A program made the translations under genes and the position numbers. From Diogma glabrata (lineage: Eukaryota; Arthropoda; Insecta; Diptera; Cylindrotomidae): DNA of 64,000 nt. Where the stretch lies: positions 117,221,166-117,285,165 of the forward strand of contig OY856187.1 in NCBI GenBank assembly GCA_963693315.1. Direction: 5' to 3'. The notes beneath the pieces were generated by a model. That model was not told where the DNA came from and ran no database searches. It saw only the letters and a list, made by a program, of their open reading frames with translations. Positions within the stretch are counted from its first letter, which is position 1. The number at the start of each line of letters is the position of its first letter. Shown in pieces: positions 45,751 through 56,340 of this stretch.

Positions 45751-46480
45751 TAGGGTATCCAAATTGCTCGACTTTGCAAGTACCCGGGTAGTCGAGAATT
45801 AATTTTTGAAATACCCGGGTTACTTGGGTACCCAGGTATTTGAAAAAGAAATAAAATATATCTAGAAAAGTTAAGGTACGGTGGGGATGCAGCCGTGTAG
45901 AGTTATTTTATTTAAATTTCTTTTGTTAATTAGCTCTTACGAAGCCAATTCAAATAAATTGAAGCTTGTTCAATCCAAAAATTAGTTGTGGAAAATTTGT
46001 TTTATAAATAACTGAGTTTCATACCAGTATACAGCCATCTTTTGCATGATCATTTTTATCATTCAGTTCAATATCCTAAACAATAGATTATGTATTTCCT
46101 TACAATATCAAACGCCCAGGTACAAGATTTTGCTTGAAAAGAATAAAATTTAGGTTATTCACCAAATGCTGTTTACTCGACCTGAATTGCGTAAATTTTT
46201 TTTTGACTAATAATTTTTTTAATAAAATGTGTTGGGCAATAGGACTTACAATATGAGTCACAACAACATATTGAATACCCTTAAGACCTAGGTCCTATTA
46301 AGTTTTAAAAGTCCTAGATTCTACGTCCAAATCAATATTAATTCAAACTTATTAATCAAAATTTTATAGTCTATCAAATTACCCGGGTAGTTAATCGAGG
46401 TACCCGGGTAGTCGAGTATGTTGAAAAAGCCAAAAAAACGGGTACCCGGGTACTCTCGATAATCGATATTGGATACCCGA
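45751..46480. mobile_element. hAT-like non-autonomous element, 730 bp, 8 bp duplication
   Basis: ATTGCTAG at 45743-45750 and again at 46481-46488 is a perfect 8 bp target duplication. The ends are TAGGGTATCC and GGATACCCGA. Both subterminal zones are crowded with the palindrome TACCCGGGTA (four or more intact or near copies within 45780-45840 and 46380-46455), a plausible transposase-binding cluster. An 8 bp duplication with short TIRs is the hAT signature. No transposase. A LINE/SINE tail remnant lies inside near 46205-46312. Confidence 0.8.
46205..46312 (-). repeat. Retroposon 3' tail remnant
   Basis: On the minus strand this reads '...ggacctaggtcttaagg...ttgttgtgactcatattgta' and then '..cattttattaaaaaaatt'. 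It matches 47428-47540 (minus), including 'gttgttgtgac' and 'acattttatt'. A 3' end followed by an A-rich tail suggests a short LINE or SINE insertion. Confidence 0.55.
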
Positions 46481-46488
46481 ATTGCTAG

Positions 46489-47104
46489 GGTATTGTTATT
46501 CGTTACCACGGCTTTATGTAAATAATATTGTTTATAAATAAACAAAATAAAAATTTATAATAAAAATTAGGTCTTTTATGAATCCATAACTCCCTCTTAT
46601 CCCTTGGGAATTATGAATGTCATTATTATTTCGGTAACTAAGGTCTAAACGACTTATAATAAATCAGTAAAAAATAAAATAATTAATTTTAGTGATTTAA
46701 AATTTTTTAAATATATTTTTCACATTTTTCATTTGTCTTGTTTAATGTCGGCTTATTAATATTTGAATTTAATTTTTCATAATATTAAGGAAATTATGGA
46801 AAATTATTGTTATTTTCTACGCATAAGCCAAATATTTAAATTTTTTGATATCTTATTTATTAGACGTTACAAATGCAATTACACACATACATTTTTAATT
46901 TACAACTTAAATATACTACCCTAGGATGTACGATGTTTGTCGGATTTGTTGAATTAGTTATCATATTTGTATGTAATGAAGAAAAAATATAATTTATGAA
47001 ATAGATATGAATTTGTTTGAAACATTAAAATATTGTAGCAAAATTTTAGAAAACTTTTTATGAATCATACATATTCAACTCATTTAACTTTCTTTGTATG
47101 TTTA
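46489..47104. other. AT-rich stretch, no gene seen
   Basis: No repeat pair or coding likeness noted other than the hAT flank at its start. Confidence 0.4.
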
Positions 47105-47399
47105 CCATGCACTGCAAAAAATATGTTCTATTTCCAATCGCAATGCGGTTGTCTCAATCTCCCCGTGAGCAATTGTATCGCAAATCGAACTCCGACATTG
47201 ATTCAAAAGCTGAACAGGTACCCAACGTTGTAGCTGATACAACCGCAAGTAATGTTTATGTGAAAATTAAATATAGTTCAATTAAATTCAAATATTTCTA
47301 TTTTGAAATAAAAAGTTCATGAAGTAAGATCAAAGTAAATTTTTTTAATGGAAATAGTTATAAGCTTTATTCAACTATTGTTATATCCCAAGCAGGGTT
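47105..47399 (+). repeat. CACTG-ended repeat, matched at 62112-62250
   Basis: Starts CACTGCAAAAAATATGTTCT and shares 'atgttctatttcca', 'gatcaaagtaaattttttt' and 'atagttataagctttattca' with 62112-62230. The CACTGMAAAAA start matches the ends of the TA-flanked element at 11416. A 74-codon open frame at 47098-47322 overlaps but is unrecognised; the matching region at 62 kb is not open, which argues against a gene. Confidence 0.55.
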
Positions 47400-47427
47400 T
47401 GCCGGACTTTGAAGTTTGGCCAAGTAC

Positions 47428-47540
47428 TGGCACCTTTTTTTTTTTTTTTTTTAAATAAAATGTGATGTGTAGTAGGCATTACAATATGTGTCACAACAAC
47501 ACTTAAAAACCTTTTAAGACCAAGGTCCCACAACAACATG
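47428..47540 (-). repeat. A-tailed retroposon fragment
   Basis: On the minus strand a ~90 bp 3' end (ggaccttggtcttaaaagg ... cacattttattt) is followed by ~20 A. It matches 46205-46312. It interrupts the left arm of the long inverted-repeat element just before 'ttggttaacagtacttggc'. Confidence 0.6.
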
Positions 47541-48008
47541 CGTTCTAAGGATGTTAATGGACGCAAATCTGTTTATTTTTGTTTTGGTTAACAGTACTTG
47601 GCTATTGTTATTGGGCCAGTACAAGAACCAATCATCGGCCGTTCTATGGTTAACAGAAAAGAGCCAGTATATAGTTACCTTTGAACGGCCAAGCATTGAC
47701 CCATGAAAGGTCAACAGTAGTTGGCTATTGTTATTGGGTCGTTACTGGAACCATGAATTGGACGATCTATAGTTTATAGAAAATAGCTGGGGCTCTTTAC
47801 ATTAAATGGTAAATCAATGGTGCGTTGGGGTAGCGAAAATCCGAAAATGGGTAGCGAAAATCCGAAATTCTACGTCCACGCCGTGCTACCTGGGTAACGC
47901 TAACAGAATTAGGTTGGTGTAGTTGAGAGGGGCAGAGTAAATACTGCTTATACTCAATGATTCTGCACCATGGCGAGTCATTGGCGCCATAAAACCAATG
48001 CAACTCAA

Positions 48009-48170
48009 GCGTCTGTTCTCCATGTTAGGGGCGGCTTGGAGCGGGCGTCTGTCTTGGATCAAGCGGCTCGCTATATAAATGTGTAGAAAGCGTCTGTTCT
48101 CCATGCTAGGGGCGGCTTTCAGTGGGCGTCTGTCTTGGATCAAGCGGCTCGCTATATAAACGTGTAAAAA
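48009..48170 (+). promoter_or_regulatory. Two 81 bp leader units, each with a TATATAAA motif
   Basis: Units 48009-48089 and 48090-48170 differ at few positions. Each runs from GCGTCTGTTCTCCATG through 'ggatcaagcggctcgc' to TATATAAA near its end. Tandem leader monomers with promoter activity are known in some LINEs (for example rodent L1); here it is inference that each could start transcription. Further upstream, 'gtagcgaaaatccgaaa' is also doubled (47830-47867). Confidence 0.6.
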
Positions 48171-48192
48171 GGTTGTTTCTGAAGATCTTAAG

Positions 48193-48240
48193 ATGCAGAA
48201 CGAACCCATTCACGAAAATTTGGGTTGGGCGAAGGGCTAA
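48193..48240 (+). CDS. 15-codon upstream ORF in the RTE leader
   Basis: ATG at 48193 opens MQNEPIHENLGWAKG and stops at 48238-48240, 29 bp before the main ATG at 48270 and in a different frame. A uORF so close to the main start could limit or allow reinitiation at the EN-RT ORF. Seen in sequence only; translation unproven. Confidence 0.35.
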   Translation: MQNEPIHENLGWAKG

Positions 48241-48269
48241 CACCCCATTTCCGTAAAAAAATTATTGTC

Positions 48270-51254
48270 ATGAATTCTGTACACAGGCCTCGGAATATCT
48301 CGGATTCATTATTGGAACGACCTCGGAAACTGTACCCGGACTACGATTTAAAAATGGGAACCTGGAACGTGCTTAGCCTCAGAAGACCAGGAGATCTCCT
48401 AAAACTCACTCAACAAGTCGAGAGCTACACACTGGATATAGTGGCATTACAAGAACTAAGATGGCCAGGCAGTGGAATCCATGAAACAGCGAAAGGATAC
48501 ACTCTGTATTATTGCGGTCATCAAAACGGAGGAGAATTTGGAGTTGGCTTTCTTATACACCGTCGCGTGAATCAGCATGTTATCGACTTCTGCCCTATTA
48601 ATATGCGGTTATGCACACTGAGAATCCGCACGCAAAAATTCAATGTAACGATCGTCAATGTTCATGCACCTACTGAAGATAAAGCAGATGATATTAAAGA
48701 CCTGTTCTTCCTACAACTCGAGGAAGTCATCAATAACATCCCGCGGCACGATATAAAAATCGTGGTAGGTGACTTTAATGCTCAAATCGGTAGGATTGCA
48801 GAACTTAAAACACATATCGGCCCTAACAGCTTGCATCATACCAGCAACAATAACGGTTTTCGCGCAGCCGAGCTGGCTATGATGTATGATCTAGTAATTT
48901 CCAGCACTTTCTTCCCTCACAAGAGAATTCACAAGGCAACGTGGAAATCAAATGACGGAAGAACGGAAAATCAAATCGATCACGTCATGATCTCTAAGAG
49001 ACACTCTACAAGTATAACTGACGTTCGATCATACAGAGGTGCTGATATGGACACCGATCATATGCTTGTCATCTTTAAGTACAAGTGCAAGTTGTCATCC
49101 ACATTTAACAGACAAGCAAAAAAGACCGTGCGCTGGAATGTCGAAGCATTTAAACATCCGGAAACGCTGAATAGATATCAGGAAATAATAACACAAAACA
49201 TAGAAGAGCATGACATCTCTTCTGAGATGCCATTAAACATACAAGAAGAATGGCAAACGCTTCAATCAACCATTATAGCCGCAGCACAAACTACAATCGG
49301 AAAACGACCACCGAAATCACACAACGAATGGTTTGACGACGAGTGCCGCCAATCCGTTGAAAATAAACAAAAACTGCGAGAAAAATGGTTAACAAGGAAC
49401 ACCCGAAGCTCCCAAGCTGATTATCTATGCGCCAGGAAAGCCTCAGCAAAACTTCTACGTAAAAAGAAACGCGAACACATGAAGAGCTGCATCGAAAACA
49501 TCAACCAACATGCGGCCAACGGAAATTCAAAAGAGTGCTTTGCCAATGCACGAAATCTGACCAAAGATTTCCACCCAAGATCTACAGCCATCAAAAATAA
49601 AAATAATGAACTTACAACAAGTGAACGTGATGTGCTGGCAGTGTGGCGATCCCACTTTCAAGACCTACTGAATAGGACGAACGAAGTTCATCCTATTCGA
49701 GCAATTGCTCCATCAACTGAAGAGATTTTTGTCCCTTACCCAGCAATAGAAGAAGTGGAAGCTGCCATTAAAAAACTGAAAAATGGCAAATCACCAGGTT
49801 TCGATGGAATTCCCGCAGAACTTCTGAAAAATGGAGGAGCAGCTCTGGTCTCACGTATATACGATCTGATTCTTGCAATCTGGGACCAAGAAGAACTACC
49901 TGATGAATGGAAAACAGCTCTCATTGTTCCGCTACATAAGAAAGGTGACCGTTTAAAGTGTGAAAATTATCGTGGCATCGCACTGTTGAACACTGCATAT
50001 AAAATACTAGCTAATGTTGTACTTGCTCGACTCATCCCGTTCGCCGAATCTATCATCGGTGACTATCAGTGTGGTTTTCGTCCCAACCGCTCAACCACAG
50101 ATCAATGTTTTACATTAAGGATGATTCTGGAAAAATGTTGGGAGTACAACATCAGCATTCACCAGCTCTACGTTGATTTCAGGCAAGCATATGATAGTAT
50201 CATCCGCGACAACCTCTGGTCCGCACTCATATGCCTTGGTATCCCAGAGAAACTTGTTTCTCTGTGTAAACTCACAACATCGGGATCAAATTGTAGAATA
50301 GTAATCGAAGGGTCAGTTTCTGATCCTTTCGATATAACATCAGGTGTTCGACAAGGTGATGCACTCGCGCCCGTACTATTTAATTTGGCGCTGGAGTACG
50401 CGATAAGAAAAAGCCGAATTGAGACACAAAACTGCATATATAACAAATCTAGTCAAGTTCTTGGCTACGCAGATGATATTGTGCTTCTCGGACGTAGAAC
50501 AAGCGATATTAAGGATAGTCTCTCTCAGCTTGAAAGAAATGCTAAACGGCTTGGATTATGCATCAACACCAGCAAAACTAAAGTGTTAACAACATCTAAG
50601 AACATACCTCCCGGAAATCTGGATACTGGCGACTATGAAGTGGAACGCGTGGAAAACTTCAAATACCTCGGGTCTGTAATAACATCGTCAAATGACATGC
50701 AGGCAGATATCAAAGCCCGTGTCTCTGCCGCATACAGAGTTTTCTACGCATACTCAAAACTTCTGCGATCAAAACATCTTTCGCGGTCGTGTAAACTCAC
50801 ACTTTACAAAGCATTGATACGACCTGTGCTTACATTTGGAAGTGAAAGCTGGACACTGACTTCCTCCGATTGTAGAATTCTATCAACATTCGAGAGGAAA
50901 GTCATACGTACAATTTATGGTCCATGTAAAGTTGCTGAAAATCAGTATAGAATCCGAATGAATCATGAAATCAGACAGCTTCTTGGAGGCTGCGATGTAA
51001 TCGGATTCATTAAATCCAACCGGATTAGATGGTTTGGTCATGTAGAAAGGGCTCCATTGGAAAGAATGATAAAAAAAGCGTCCCAACAACAACCAGCTGG
51101 TGTTCGTCGAAGAGGAAGACCTAGACAACGCTGGCGTGATGACATCATCCAAGACCTTCGTGATATAGGATGTCGAAACTGGGGTCAACTGGTCATGGAA
51201 CGAGATGATTGGAAGCTGGTGGCACAGACGGCAAAATCCCTTCATGGGATGTAA
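48270..51254 (+). CDS. RTE-type LINE protein: AP endonuclease + reverse transcriptase
   Basis: This 994-residue protein nicks target DNA and reverse-transcribes the element RNA at the nick. The first ATG in frame (48270) is used; the frame is open 15 codons further up but without an ATG. Endonuclease (about residues 28-270): TWNVLS (Asn33), QELRW (Glu62), VHAPT, GDFNA (Asp168, Asn170), IDHVM and TDHMLV (Asp263, His264) are all present. RT (about 495-745): KKLKNGKSPGFDGIPAELLK, NYRGIALL, QCGFRPNRSTTDQ, motif A YVDFRQAYD (Asp636), SGVRQGDALAPVLFNL and motif C YADD (733-736). C-terminal: FKYLGSVI, then RRRGRPRQRWRDD (947-959) typical of RTE-like proteins. No RNase H. Length and order fit the RTE clade; no stop or frameshift, and every catalytic residue I can judge is intact. 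Confidence 0.93.
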   Translation: MNSVHRPRNISDSLLERPRKLYPDYDLKMGTWNVLSLRRPGDLLKLTQQVESYTLDIVALQELRWPGSGIHETAKGYTLYYCGHQNGGEFGVGFLIHRRVNQHVIDFCPINMRLCTLRIRTQKFNVTIVNVHAPTEDKADDIKDLFFLQLEEVINNIPRHDIKIVVGDFNAQIGRIAELKTHIGPNSLHHTSNNNGFRAAELAMMYDLVISSTFFPHKRIHKATWKSNDGRTENQIDHVMISKRHSTSITDVRSYRGADMDTDHMLVIFKYKCKLSSTFNRQAKKTVRWNVEAFKHPETLNRYQEIITQNIEEHDISSEMPLNIQEEWQTLQSTIIAAAQTTIGKRPPKSHNEWFDDECRQSVENKQKLREKWLTRNTRSSQADYLCARKASAKLLRKKKREHMKSCIENINQHAANGNSKECFANARNLTKDFHPRSTAIKNKNNELTTSERDVLAVWRSHFQDLLNRTNEVHPIRAIAPSTEEIFVPYPAIEEVEAAIKKLKNGKSPGFDGIPAELLKNGGAALVSRIYDLILAIWDQEELPDEWKTALIVPLHKKGDRLKCENYRGIALLNTAYKILANVVLARLIPFAESIIGDYQCGFRPNRSTTDQCFTLRMILEKCWEYNISIHQLYVDFRQAYDSIIRDNLWSALICLGIPEKLVSLCKLTTSGSNCRIVIEGSVSDPFDITSGVRQGDALAPVLFNLALEYAIRKSRIETQNCIYNKSSQVLGYADDIVLLGRRTSDIKDSLSQLERNAKRLGLCINTSKTKVLTTSKNIPPGNLDTGDYEVERVENFKYLGSVITSSNDMQADIKARVSAAYRVFYAYSKLLRSKHLSRSCKLTLYKALIRPVLTFGSESWTLTSSDCRILSTFERKVIRTIYGPCKVAENQYRIRMNHEIRQLLGGCDVIGFIKSNRIRWFGHVERAPLERMIKKASQQQPAGVRRRGRPRQRWRDDIIQDLRDIGCRNWGQLVMERDDWKLVAQTAKSLHGM

Positions 51255-51415
51255 ACGCCAGAGAGAGAGAAAATGGTGCGTTAATGGTTTACATTAATTG
51301 GCTATTGTTATTGAGCCAGTACTGCAGCCATGAATTTGCCGATCTATTTCCTTTGGTTAAATTTCACTAGAGCATAATCCGTTTAAAAAATATATAGTTT
51401 CAAAAATTTCACATA

Positions 51416-52844
51416 CAGTAATCCCTCTGACTGCGCGGTAGTTCCGTTCCAGAAAAACAGCGCGCAATACAAAACCGCGCAATGTGAACCCTATTTTGTA
51501 TGAAAATGGGGGGATCGGTTCCAAATTTTGAAAAAAATTCAAAAAAAAATAATTTAAAGTTATAATTAAACAAGAATGAATATATACAGCCTGAAAAACA
51601 TGTATTACTTCGACAACTCTTAAAAAGAAAACACTTAACTTCAAAAGTTAACAGATAAATTAACATAAATAACATTTCAAAAAACAACTCAAATTTAAAA
51701 AAATAATATGAATTTGTTTAGAATATTCTACCCTTACTGGCTTGAACTTGAATTTGATCTATATTGAATGTTCCAGCCAAACAGTTAAAAATAATCTGAA
51801 TTTCTAATGCAAATTGCTACATATATGGGTCATTCTTTTACAAACCGAACACATTTTTGATTTGGCTGAATTTTTTTTTAGGGCTTTTATATAGGAAAAT
51901 TCCCAAATTCCCATTTCCCAAGAAAAAAAGATATACGTGGTTCTAAATTTCGAGGATTTCGTGATTTTTTGAAAGACTTATTTGCAAAGATTCATAACTT
52001 CGGTTCTGGTAATGAAAGAAATATTTTTCTGTTTTATTTTAAAGCTAAAAGATGAAATTAAAAAAAAAATTGTCATCTACAAAAATTGTTAGCAAATTCC
52101 TATGTGTAAACAGTTCAGCAATAAGTCAGACACTTTCTCTCTGACACCTGCAATTTTGCACTCTCGTGTACGAGTAGCATTAGAAATAAATTAATTTATC
52201 GAGCGCGGAAAGACAAAAAATTCCATAAATTTTTGCTGTCCCGCGCTGGATAAATTAATTTATTACTATCAGTAAAACTATTTTCTTCATTGAACGTAGA
52301 ATACGATGGTTATATCAAATACTCTTTATTTTTGTAGGACAATCACTAAAAATCGATTATAACATTTTATTTGTTTATAACAATCGGAATTTGCTAATAA
52401 TTTTTATTGAATATATTTTTTATTAAAATTCCATCTCTTAACTTTAAAATAAAATAAAACAAAAGCTTCTATCATTAATAGAACCGAAGTTATGAATTTT
52501 TGAAAATAAGCCGTCAAGCCAAAAATCACGAAATTCTCGAAATTTAGATCGCCTCTATTTTCCAAAAAAAAATCCTCGAACACGTACATTTTTTTCAATA
52601 TCATACCCGTAAAAAAATTTTTAAGCCAAATCACTGTTCGATTTGTAAAAGAATGACCCATATGGCAAATGTAATTTTTTTTTTCATTTTAATTGTACGA
52701 AATTCAACTACATATTTTAAAAAAAATTTTTAAACGTCGCGCAGTGTGAAATTTTAATCGCGCAGTGCAAAAATTAGTATTGAAAACTCATCTCGCGCAG
52801 TGGAAATCGCGCAGTTAAAACCCGCGCAGTCGGAGGGATTACTG
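51416..52844. mobile_element. pogo/Tigger-like TIR element, 1429 bp, TA duplication
   Basis: CAGTAATCCCTCTGACTGCG at the left is mirrored at the right (..CGGAGGGATTACTG), with TA directly outside both ends (51414-51415, 52845-52846). GCGCAGT/GCGCGCAA words repeat several times within 100 bp of each end. CAGT-type ends with TA targets are seen in pogo/Tigger families. No transposase; a foldback element (51823-52663) makes up most of the interior. Confidence 0.8.
51823..52663. mobile_element. Foldback element (family F), single clean copy
   Basis: Ends ATATGGGTCATTCTTTTACA and its reverse complement. The arms run through 'gatttggctgaa', 'aagatatacgtg', 'ttcataacttcggttctr', 'acaaataaaatgtt' to a centre of paired 'tttatcgagcgcgg' near 52195 and 'ccgcgctggataaa' near 52240. 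It is related to 22500-24250. It lies inside the TA-flanked element, so it inserted later. A 52404-52661 open frame is arm-derived. Confidence 0.8.
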
Positions 52845-53589
52845 TATATAGTTTAGTTATCGTTTCCCGGCTGAAAGACTATGATAATATTGAAAAGATT
52901 GGTAAATGTTTTAAATTTTTATTTTATTTTAATTATTTTGTAAATAATTTATTTTAATTTACATATAAAAATTTTATTTTATGTTTTTTTTTAATAAACG
53001 AGTACTGGCAGTCGTTGCCAGTACTCAGCCATCGTTGTCTTACTGCTCACCAGTAATGGATCATTACTGAACCAGTTGTACTATCTTGTCCCATACAAGG
53101 TTGTACAACTGGTCCAGTAATGGTCTATTACTGGCAACCTCTAATGCAGTAATGGCCGAGTACTGGCAACCACGACTGGCGCATTAACATAATTTTACTG
53201 GATGATAACTTCGGACAATAAATGGTTGCCATGCATGGGTCAGAGAAAAAACAACAGCAATGGCTCATCCAGTTGGCCTAGTAACGGGCCAATAATGATG
53301 ACCAGCATTGTAGTAATGACCAAATACTGGCAACCATGATTGCCCGTTAAAAAAAATATACATTATTATCATATGTGAATTTAAATAAATTAAATACAAA
53401 CTAATTTAAAATAAAATAAAAATGACGGAAAAATTCCAAACTCCCCATACAGTTCAGTTGCAAGAATGGCTGAGTAATGGCAAACATGACTGCCAGTACT
53501 CCACCATTAAAAAAAATATAAAATAATGTTTTCATACATAAGCTTAAATAAATTATTTACAAGATAAATTAAAACATATACCAACCTTT

Positions 53590-55060
53590 AGACTAGTCAT
53601 CTTCTTCTCGCCGATACGAGTTTGTTGTTCAATACTAGTATGTCTAGAGTATACCAAAAAGTGTCAGTTCTCTAGATCTAGACAACTATAGACTTACACA
53701 TATTCTACCAGCAATCTCCAAACTATATGAGAGAGCAATTTTTGAAAGAGCAATTAAATTTTACGTTGATACTGGCTACCTGAATAGTAAACAGTTTGGC
53801 TTTCTCAGAAGACCAAACACGTGTGCAGCCGCAACGTGCCTTATCACAAGAATCCAAAAATTCTTGAACAATGGAAAACTGACATCTTTCAACTTACAAC
53901 TTTCATTGATGTAGCAAAAACGTTTGACACAGTCGATCATGCAATATTACTATTGAAATTGAAAAAAATCAGGCGGACCTGCACTGAAATTATTCAGAAG
54001 TTATCTCAACACCTGAAGAATGTTTATTAAGATTAAAGGTAACGAGCATGCACGTGAAGAGTGAAATAAATGTTGCACATGGTATTCTACCATAAAACTC
54101 CATTCTAAGCCCCTTGTATTTTTTGGTATATGTGAATGATCTCCTGAGGATAACTCTTTTCGGAACACTGCAACTATACGCTGATGATGCAGGTTTATCT
54201 TATGTCCTTAGAGCAAGCAAAAACTAACATGTGTATAGACCTACAAATTGTTCATGGTTCAATCGTAATCAATGGTTCAATCGTAACAAATTATAAATGA
54301 ATGTATCCAAAACTAAATATATGATCTTTCATCAGCCCGCAAAAAATTTGAGTTACACACTTTTACCATAAAGACAGATACAGGGGCGTCAATTGGGTAG
54401 GGCTGGGGGGGGCATTGCCACTAGTGACCACTAGAGAAATTAATTGACTAAACCTGAATCTATTAAATATATGTTTATGTAAATTTTTTGTTTTTTTTAT
54501 ACTTCGCTAGAGTTGTAACCTAATTTTTGGTTTATATTTAGCGTTGACATTTTTTAGTTGTTTATCTAGTCGGCTAGTCCTGATGAGAATGATAAACTTT
54601 TATAAAGTTTAAAATTTTCTCATTGGTTCGAAAATTTTTTAGATTCAGTTCTTATATTATTCTTGATGGGAGATTATCCATCGGGGTGATGCTATATCAC
54701 AAATAATTTACTGAATTAATTGTTGATTATGTGTCTATAGACACAAGTGAAGACTATTCATCTTCTTCTCGCCGATACGAGTTTGTTGTTCAATGCTAGT
54801 ATGTCTATGTCTATTAAATATATGTTTATGTAAATTTTTTGTTTTTTTTATACTTCGCTGGAGTTGTAACCTAATTTTTGGTTTATATTTAGCGTTGACA
54901 TTTTTTGGTAGTTTATCTAGTCGGCTAGCCCTGATGAGTATGATAAACTTTTTTAAAGTTTAAAATTTTCTCATTGGTTCGAAACTAGGTCGGTCGAAAA
55001 TTGTATGGATTGCAAAAAATTTCATAATTTGCACCATAATTTTTTAGATTCAGTTCTTAT
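53590..55060 (+). mobile_element. Rearranged CR1/L2-like LINE insertion, 14 bp duplication
   Basis: ATATACCAACCTTT at 53576-53589 and 55061-55074 flanks 1471 bp, a long LINE-style target duplication. Inside are an RT fragment on plus (53684-54390), then LINE 3'-end DNA in minus orientation twice (54420-54720 and 54810-55060), with a duplicated 'ttcttctcgccgatacgagt' at 53600 and 54766. The mixed orientations suggest twin priming, later insertion, or both. A 'caggggcgtcaattggg' segment at ~54371 resembles a hAT terminus and may mark another event. Confidence 0.6.
53684..54390 (+). pseudogene. CR1/L2-like reverse transcriptase fragment
   Basis: Reads NYRLTHILPAISKLYERAIF, then LNSKQFGFLRRPNTCAAATC, and after a frameshift near 53890 FIDVAKTFDTVDHAILL (motif A with its Asp), later LSPLYFLVYVNDLL and QLYADDAGLSYV (motif C YADD at 54177-54188), then NVSKTKYMIFHQP. 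Several stops and frameshifts break it. Wording such as ILPAISKLYER and QFGFR.. is typical of CR1/L2/jockey-superfamily RT. N- and C-terminal parts are missing. Confidence 0.8.
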
Positions 55061-55839
55061 ATATACCAACCTTTCCTATATTATCATAATAACATAGTCT
55101 TTCCACCGACAAGGCGATAACTAAACTATATGTGAAATTTTTCAAACTATGTATTTCTAAAAGGGATAATACTCTAGTGAAATTTTAAAAAAATGACATA
55201 GATCGGCAAATTCATGGCTAACCATTAACCATTAACGGGCCATTGCTTGACCATTCAAAGTAAACTGCACTGGCAATTTTCTATAAACGGTAGATTGGCC
55301 GATTCATGGTTCCAGTAATGGCACGATAACAATAGCCAAGTAATATACAAAGCCGTGGTCTTGGCTTTGTTTATTACTTGGCATAACTCCGATTCAGAGT
55401 ACTCAAAAAATAAAAGCAGATATTACTTTTTTCCTTTCGTCAATACCAGCAATATATCAAAATTTCAGATTTTTTAAAAATCAAAAATTTAAAAATCAAC
55501 AAAAAAATGTACGTTGTTAAAATAAGAGCCCATAGGACTATTTATAGTAAAACGTCCTATATAACAACTAGTTGTAAAATGTCTTGCAAAATCGTAGATC
55601 ACACAGTTATTCATTCAATGGTAACTTGGCAGTATAAAAAATGTGTTCATATAGAGTTATAATCAGACTACGAAATACACTAAAATTGAAAATTTTATAA
55701 AAACAGAGATATCTTAATGATGATTGAAAAAACTCAACTTAAGTAAATAAAAATTAATGAAATTTCAACATTGAAATACCTTTGCCTAAAATGCACGTTT
55801 CATCTTGCGTCCATAAATGGTCTACCGAATAACTGTGCG

Positions 55840-56340
55840 GTGCCCATACAAGGTTGTACAAATGGTCCAGCAATGGTCCATTACTGGCAACCAGTAATGC
55901 AGCAATGGGCGAATACTGGCAAATACGACTAGGCCATTAACATAATTTTACTGGATGATAACTTCGGACAATTAATGAATGTCATTCATGAACCAGAGAA
56001 AAAACAACACCAATGGTGAAGGTTGTACAGTTGGCCTAGTAACGGAATTATAATGATGACCAATATTGTAGGAATGGCCAAATACTGGGAACCACGACTG
56101 GGCCGTTAAAAAAAATATAAAATATTATCATGTGTAAATTTAAATAAATTAAGTACAAAATAATTTAAAATAAAATAAAAATGACGGAAAAAATTCCAAA
56201 CTCCCCATACAACTGGTTCAGTAATGATCCATTACCAGTATTGCAAGAATGGCGACTACTGGCAAACATGAACGCCAGTCATTACTGCCGGCCATTAAAA
56301 AAAATATAAAATATATTTTCATATACATATAAATTTAAAT
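55840..56340 (+). repeat. Direct copy of 53080-53560
   Basis: 'catacaaggttgtacaa', 'ttttactggatgataacttc', 'gagaaaaaacaacaacaatgg'-like and 'aattccaaactccccatac' occur in the same order in both. Open reading is absent. This makes the inner part of the long inverted-repeat element duplicated as well as inverted. Confidence 0.8.

Larger units (their letters stand above)
47827..51271 (+). mobile_element. Full-length RTE-type LINE, 3445 bp, 11 bp duplication
   Basis: AATGGTGCGTT at 47816-47826 and 51272-51282 is a perfect 11 bp target duplication, and the flanks join to give a continuous GGCCA-subrepeat arm. Between them lie a 443 bp leader with tandem repeats, one intact ORF (48270-51254) and a very short 3' end (GCCAGAGAGAGAGAA) with no poly-A. 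Short 3' UTRs ending in a simple repeat and a single EN-RT protein are RTE-clade traits. Neither truncation nor frameshift is visible, so this may be, or recently was, mobile. Confidence 0.9.

Noticed and set aside
47098..47322. 74-codon ORF as a host gene
   Set aside because: It starts inside the CACTG-ended repeat that recurs at 62112 without an open frame.
54371..54415. hAT element start (caggggcgtcaattggg)
   Set aside because: Looks like a hAT-type terminus, but no matching right end or 8 bp duplication was found, so it is mentioned only as a fragment.
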